Of a stretch of 64,000 nt of DNA, positions 61,414 to 64,000 are shown piece by piece (the stretch's first letter is position 1; each line of letters opens with the position of its first letter). The DNA is taken from positions 124,001-188,000 of the forward strand of contig NZ_JASSOT010000001.1 in the NCBI RefSeq assembly GCF_030238365.1, in the 5' to 3' direction. Below the pieces are notes generated by a model. The model saw only the letters and a list, made by a program, of their open reading frames with translations, was not told the DNA's origin and did no database searches. Position numbers and translations under genes: made by a program. This DNA is from Lelliottia wanjuensis (GTDB lineage Bacteria; Pseudomonadota; Gammaproteobacteria; Enterobacterales; Enterobacteriaceae).

Positions 61414-64000
61414 ATGCTGCCAGATACACTGTCCCGCCTGAAGTATCGCCATCCTTTGCATCTCCAGATTGCGACGCTTTTTACCCTGCTGATTGTCATT
61501 ATTGGCTCGGTCATCGTTATGTTTAGCTACAGCCAGCTGACTCGCCTGACGGAAAACAGCACCAACCAGCAATATCAGAAAACCGGTGAGGCCGTTGCGA
61601 CCGAACTGGATGCCGTGACGCGCGGGATGATGATGTCCGTCAATCTGCTTGCCGGTACGACGATCGCCGACGCCATCTCGCCCGAACAGCGCATGCTGTC
61701 CGTCGGGAAGTTGATCGACATATTGCGCCAGAACGACTACGCCAGTTCGGTTTATGTGGCCTGGCCTGACGGGGATTTTTTTATGTTGCGGCGCATAACA
61801 GAAGCCAATCGCCGCTTTTTCCAGGTGCCCGATAATGTGCAGTGGCTGGTGCAGAGCAACAGGCTGGTCGCCGGGAAATCTGAAAAGCGCTTGATGTCCC
61901 TCAACGAGCAGCTGCAGGTCATCGGCACGACAACGGTCGCTAACGATCCGTTCGATCCTCGCACACGTCCGTGGTTTATTCAGGCATCTAAAACCTCAGA
62001 TCTTATCACCTCTCCCAACTACCGATTCCATAGCACCGGCGAGACCGGGTTTACCTACAGCAGGCGGGTGGATAACCAGCAGGCGGTGCTCGGGCTGGAT
62101 GTCTCCCTGGCTTCTCTGTCTCAGTTTTTGAAACAGCAGGGATTACCCGCAGGCAGTCAGGCCGCCATTGTCAACGCGTCCAATGAAATGATCGCCAGCC
62201 AGCCGCCGCTCAACGGCGGTGAAAAGGGGTTCAATCAGCTGGAACGCTCGCCGGTGTTAAATACGCTTTCCGGCTTGCCCGCTGAAAATGCGGGTAAAAG
62301 CAGGCAGTTTAACGTCGACGGCCAGGACTGGTACGGTTCGGTGGTGAATATTGATAACAGCGGAAATCACTACCGGCTGATTATTGCCACGCCGTCTGCG
62401 CTTCTGACGGCAGACGCGAACGCGATCCGCAACAACGCCACCCTGATCGCCTTTGTTCTGCTGCTGCTCAGCCTGCCGGTAGTCTGGTACTTCTCCCGGC
62501 GGATCTCCAGGCCGCTGATCCGGCTGTGCAAAGATGCCGAAGCCATCAGTACGCTGACCTTCAATGAAGGTGACGCTGAGCATTCCGTCATTGAAGAGGT
62601 GGATGATTTGCACCGGGCGATGGCAAAAATGAAGCGCACCCTGAATCAATTTATCTCGATGGGCAACATCCTGTCGGCCAGAGATAATTTTCCGCAGCAG
62701 ATGCAGGGGCTGCTGAATGAAACCACGGAAATCGCCGCCATGAACGGCGGGATTATTTATCTGGCGGATAAAACGCAGCATATCTTCACGCCCGTCGCCG
62801 TTAATCGCGAAAGCCAGACGTTGACTCAGCCAGAGATGGAGGCGATGCAGTTCGATGAGCGGGATACGCCTGCGTTCGCGCAAATCCGCGAAGGCCAGTC
62901 TGTCTGCGGCGTTTTTGATCTGCAATCAAATCCCACTGCCATGCCCGCTCCGCTGCGCGCCTTTTTGCAGTCTTATCATCGGGTCTCGTACATTGCCGTA
63001 CCCATGCAGACCCACGACGGCCACCTGCTGGGATTCCTGCTGCTGCTCAACTTCTACGAGATGAACGCAGAACGCCAGGCGAAAAAAATGCAGCTGGTCA
63101 ACGCCCTGATCGGCAGTATGTCTGTGGCTATTGAAACCCAGTACCTGCTGCAGGAGCAAAAGCATCTCCTGAATGCCTTTATCGAGCTGATCGCCGGTGC
63201 CATCGACGCCAAAAGCGCCTATACGGGCGGCCACTGTCAGAGGGTTCCTGAAATTACCAAAATGCTCGCCCGCGCTGCCGTGGAGGCGAAAGAGGGGCCA
63301 TTTGCCAGTTTCACGCTCTCCGAAAATGAGTGGGAGGAGCTCCACACGGCCTGCTGGCTGCATGACTGCGGGAAAATCACCACCCCGGAATTTGTGGTGG
63401 ACAAAGCTACCAAACTGGAGCTGATTTACGATCGCATCCATGAAATTCGCATGCGCTTTGAGGTGCTAAAACGCGAAAAAGAGATCGCCTCGCTGCGAAG
63501 CCGCATTCCGGACGCTTTGCTGGCAGAACCGGATCGACAGCTGGAAGAAGCGCTCCGGAAACTGGATGAGGATTTTTACTTTATTGCACAGTGCAATATT
63601 GGCGGCGAGTTCCTGCCTGACAGCGCTCTGGCGCGCATTCAGGAGATTGCCGGTTATCGGTGGACGCGAACCCTCGACGACACCGCGGGCGTTTCCAGCG
63701 CCGAGCTGGCGCGCAAAACCCGCCAGCCCGCACAACCGCTGCCCGTGCAAGAGCCCATCCTTGCCGATAAAGAAGAGCACGTGGTTTACCGTGATACCAA
63801 AAGTCATCTGCCAGAAAGCTACCAGTTCCGGCTGCGGGAACCCGAGCATCTCTACAACTACGGTGAGATTTACAACCTGTCGATCCGCAGAGGCACGCTC
63901 ACGGACGAGGAGCGTTACAAAATTAACGAGCACATCATGCAGACCATCATCATGCTCAAAAAACTGCCTTTCCCACGAGCGATGGCCAATGTGCCGGTGA
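61414..64000 (+). CDS. Sensor phosphodiesterase of HD-GYP type, 5' part (cut by window end)
   Basis: The frame is open from ATG 61414 (AGGA nine bases upstream) to the last base; an ATG at 61384 has no ribosome site. At least 862 codons are visible. Order: short cytoplasmic tail, membrane span (LFTLLIVIIGSVIVMFSYS), dCACHE-like periplasmic sensor (about residues 40-320), second span (LIAFVLLLLSLPVVWYF), HAMP-like linker, a GAF-like domain (about 440-560), and an HD domain with GGHCQRV and LHDCGKITTP. About 190 residues then intervene before a helix (LTDEERYKINEHIMQTI) that normally follows the HD residues closely. The GYP motif would lie beyond the window. Expected activity: hydrolysis of cyclic-di-GMP. 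Confidence 0.9.
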   Translation, partial: MLPDTLSRLKYRHPLHLQIATLFTLLIVIIGSVIVMFSYSQLTRLTENSTNQQYQKTGEAVATELDAVTRGMMMSVNLLAGTTIADAISPEQRMLSVGKLIDILRQNDYASSVYVAWPDGDFFMLRRITEANRRFFQVPDNVQWLVQSNRLVAGKSEKRLMSLNEQLQVIGTTTVANDPFDPRTRPWFIQASKTSDLITSPNYRFHSTGETGFTYSRRVDNQQAVLGLDVSLASLSQFLKQQGLPAGSQAAIVNASNEMIASQPPLNGGEKGFNQLERSPVLNTLSGLPAENAGKSRQFNVDGQDWYGSVVNIDNSGNHYRLIIATPSALLTADANAIRNNATLIAFVLLLLSLPVVWYFSRRISRPLIRLCKDAEAISTLTFNEGDAEHSVIEEVDDLHRAMAKMKRTLNQFISMGNILSARDNFPQQMQGLLNETTEIAAMNGGIIYLADKTQHIFTPVAVNRESQTLTQPEMEAMQFDERDTPAFAQIREGQSVCGVFDLQSNPTAMPAPLRAFLQSYHRVSYIAVPMQTHDGHLLGFLLLLNFYEMNAERQAKKMQLVNALIGSMSVAIETQYLLQEQKHLLNAFIELIAGAIDAKSAYTGGHCQRVPEITKMLARAAVEAKEGPFASFTLSENEWEELHTACWLHDCGKITTPEFVVDKATKLELIYDRIHEIRMRFEVLKREKEIASLRSRIPDALLAEPDRQLEEALRKLDEDFYFIAQCNIGGEFLPDSALARIQEIAGYRWTRTLDDTAGVSSAELARKTRQPAQPLPVQEPILADKEEHVVYRDTKSHLPESYQFRLREPEHLYNYGEIYNLSIRRGTLTDEERYKINEHIMQTIIMLKKLPFPRAMANVPV

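Overview
The window is a chromosomal segment of an enterobacterium close to Enterobacter, Lelliottia or Leclercia. Many products look near-identical to Escherichia coli K-12 proteins (ZntB, DbpA, TtcA, YdbK/NifJ, HslJ, YdcR-YdcV, PatD, OrtT, YdcY, YdcZ, MnaT, CurA, YncD, YncE, AnsP, PptA). The composition is moderately GC-rich, and REP-type repeats with the core gtaggcCGGGTAAGGCG lie between genes. No rRNA, tRNA, insertion sequence, prophage or CRISPR was seen. The organism is an inference from remembered homologs; no search was run.

Layout. 1-2.3 kb: the 3' part of a chemoreceptor gene and a membrane diguanylate cyclase. 2.4-7.0 kb: zntB, the anaerobic sRNA FnrS, the small protein gene ynaL, dbpA, ttcA, two small genes and the sRNA MicC. 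7-14.2 kb: pyruvate:flavodoxin oxidoreductase, ydbJ, hslJ and a CIO-type cytochrome bd operon with its small subunit. 14.2-22 kb: a YmcF-like cold-shock protein, the regulator ydcR, the polyamine-type ABC transporter ydcSTUV and patD. 22-33 kb: a relocated yeaR-yeaR-yoaG operon under a good NsrR site, ortT, an alpha/beta hydrolase, srfABC and an orphan DppA-like binding protein, ending in nine tandem REP units. 33-42.3 kb: ydcY, ydcZ-mnaT, an XRE-cupin regulator, curA, mcbR, yncD, yncE and ansP.

42.7-64 kb is more accessory. It holds an aldo-keto reductase/LysR/cupin group, an Aer-like energy-taxis receptor, and a 469-bp non-coding element bounded by inverted repeats and full of hairpins. A nine-gene operon follows: two flavin-dependent monooxygenases, an M20 deacylase, an amino-acid ABC transporter with two binding proteins, a GNAT acetyltransferase and a GST. 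It resembles the Bacillus yxe/ytm (cmo) alkylcysteine-salvage operons. Then come pptA, a RelE/Phd-type toxin-antitoxin pair, a metallo-beta-lactamase-fold hydrolase, an ArsR repressor divergent from a second EF-G gene, a flavin reductase and the 5' part of an HD-GYP-type sensor gene cut by the window end.

The most unusual objects are the structured 469-bp element (47044-47512), the alkylcysteine-type operon (47702-55861), the diverged EF-G paralog with a hairpin leader, the MicC copy that keeps only its ompC seed and lacks ompN beside it, and the nine-unit REP array.
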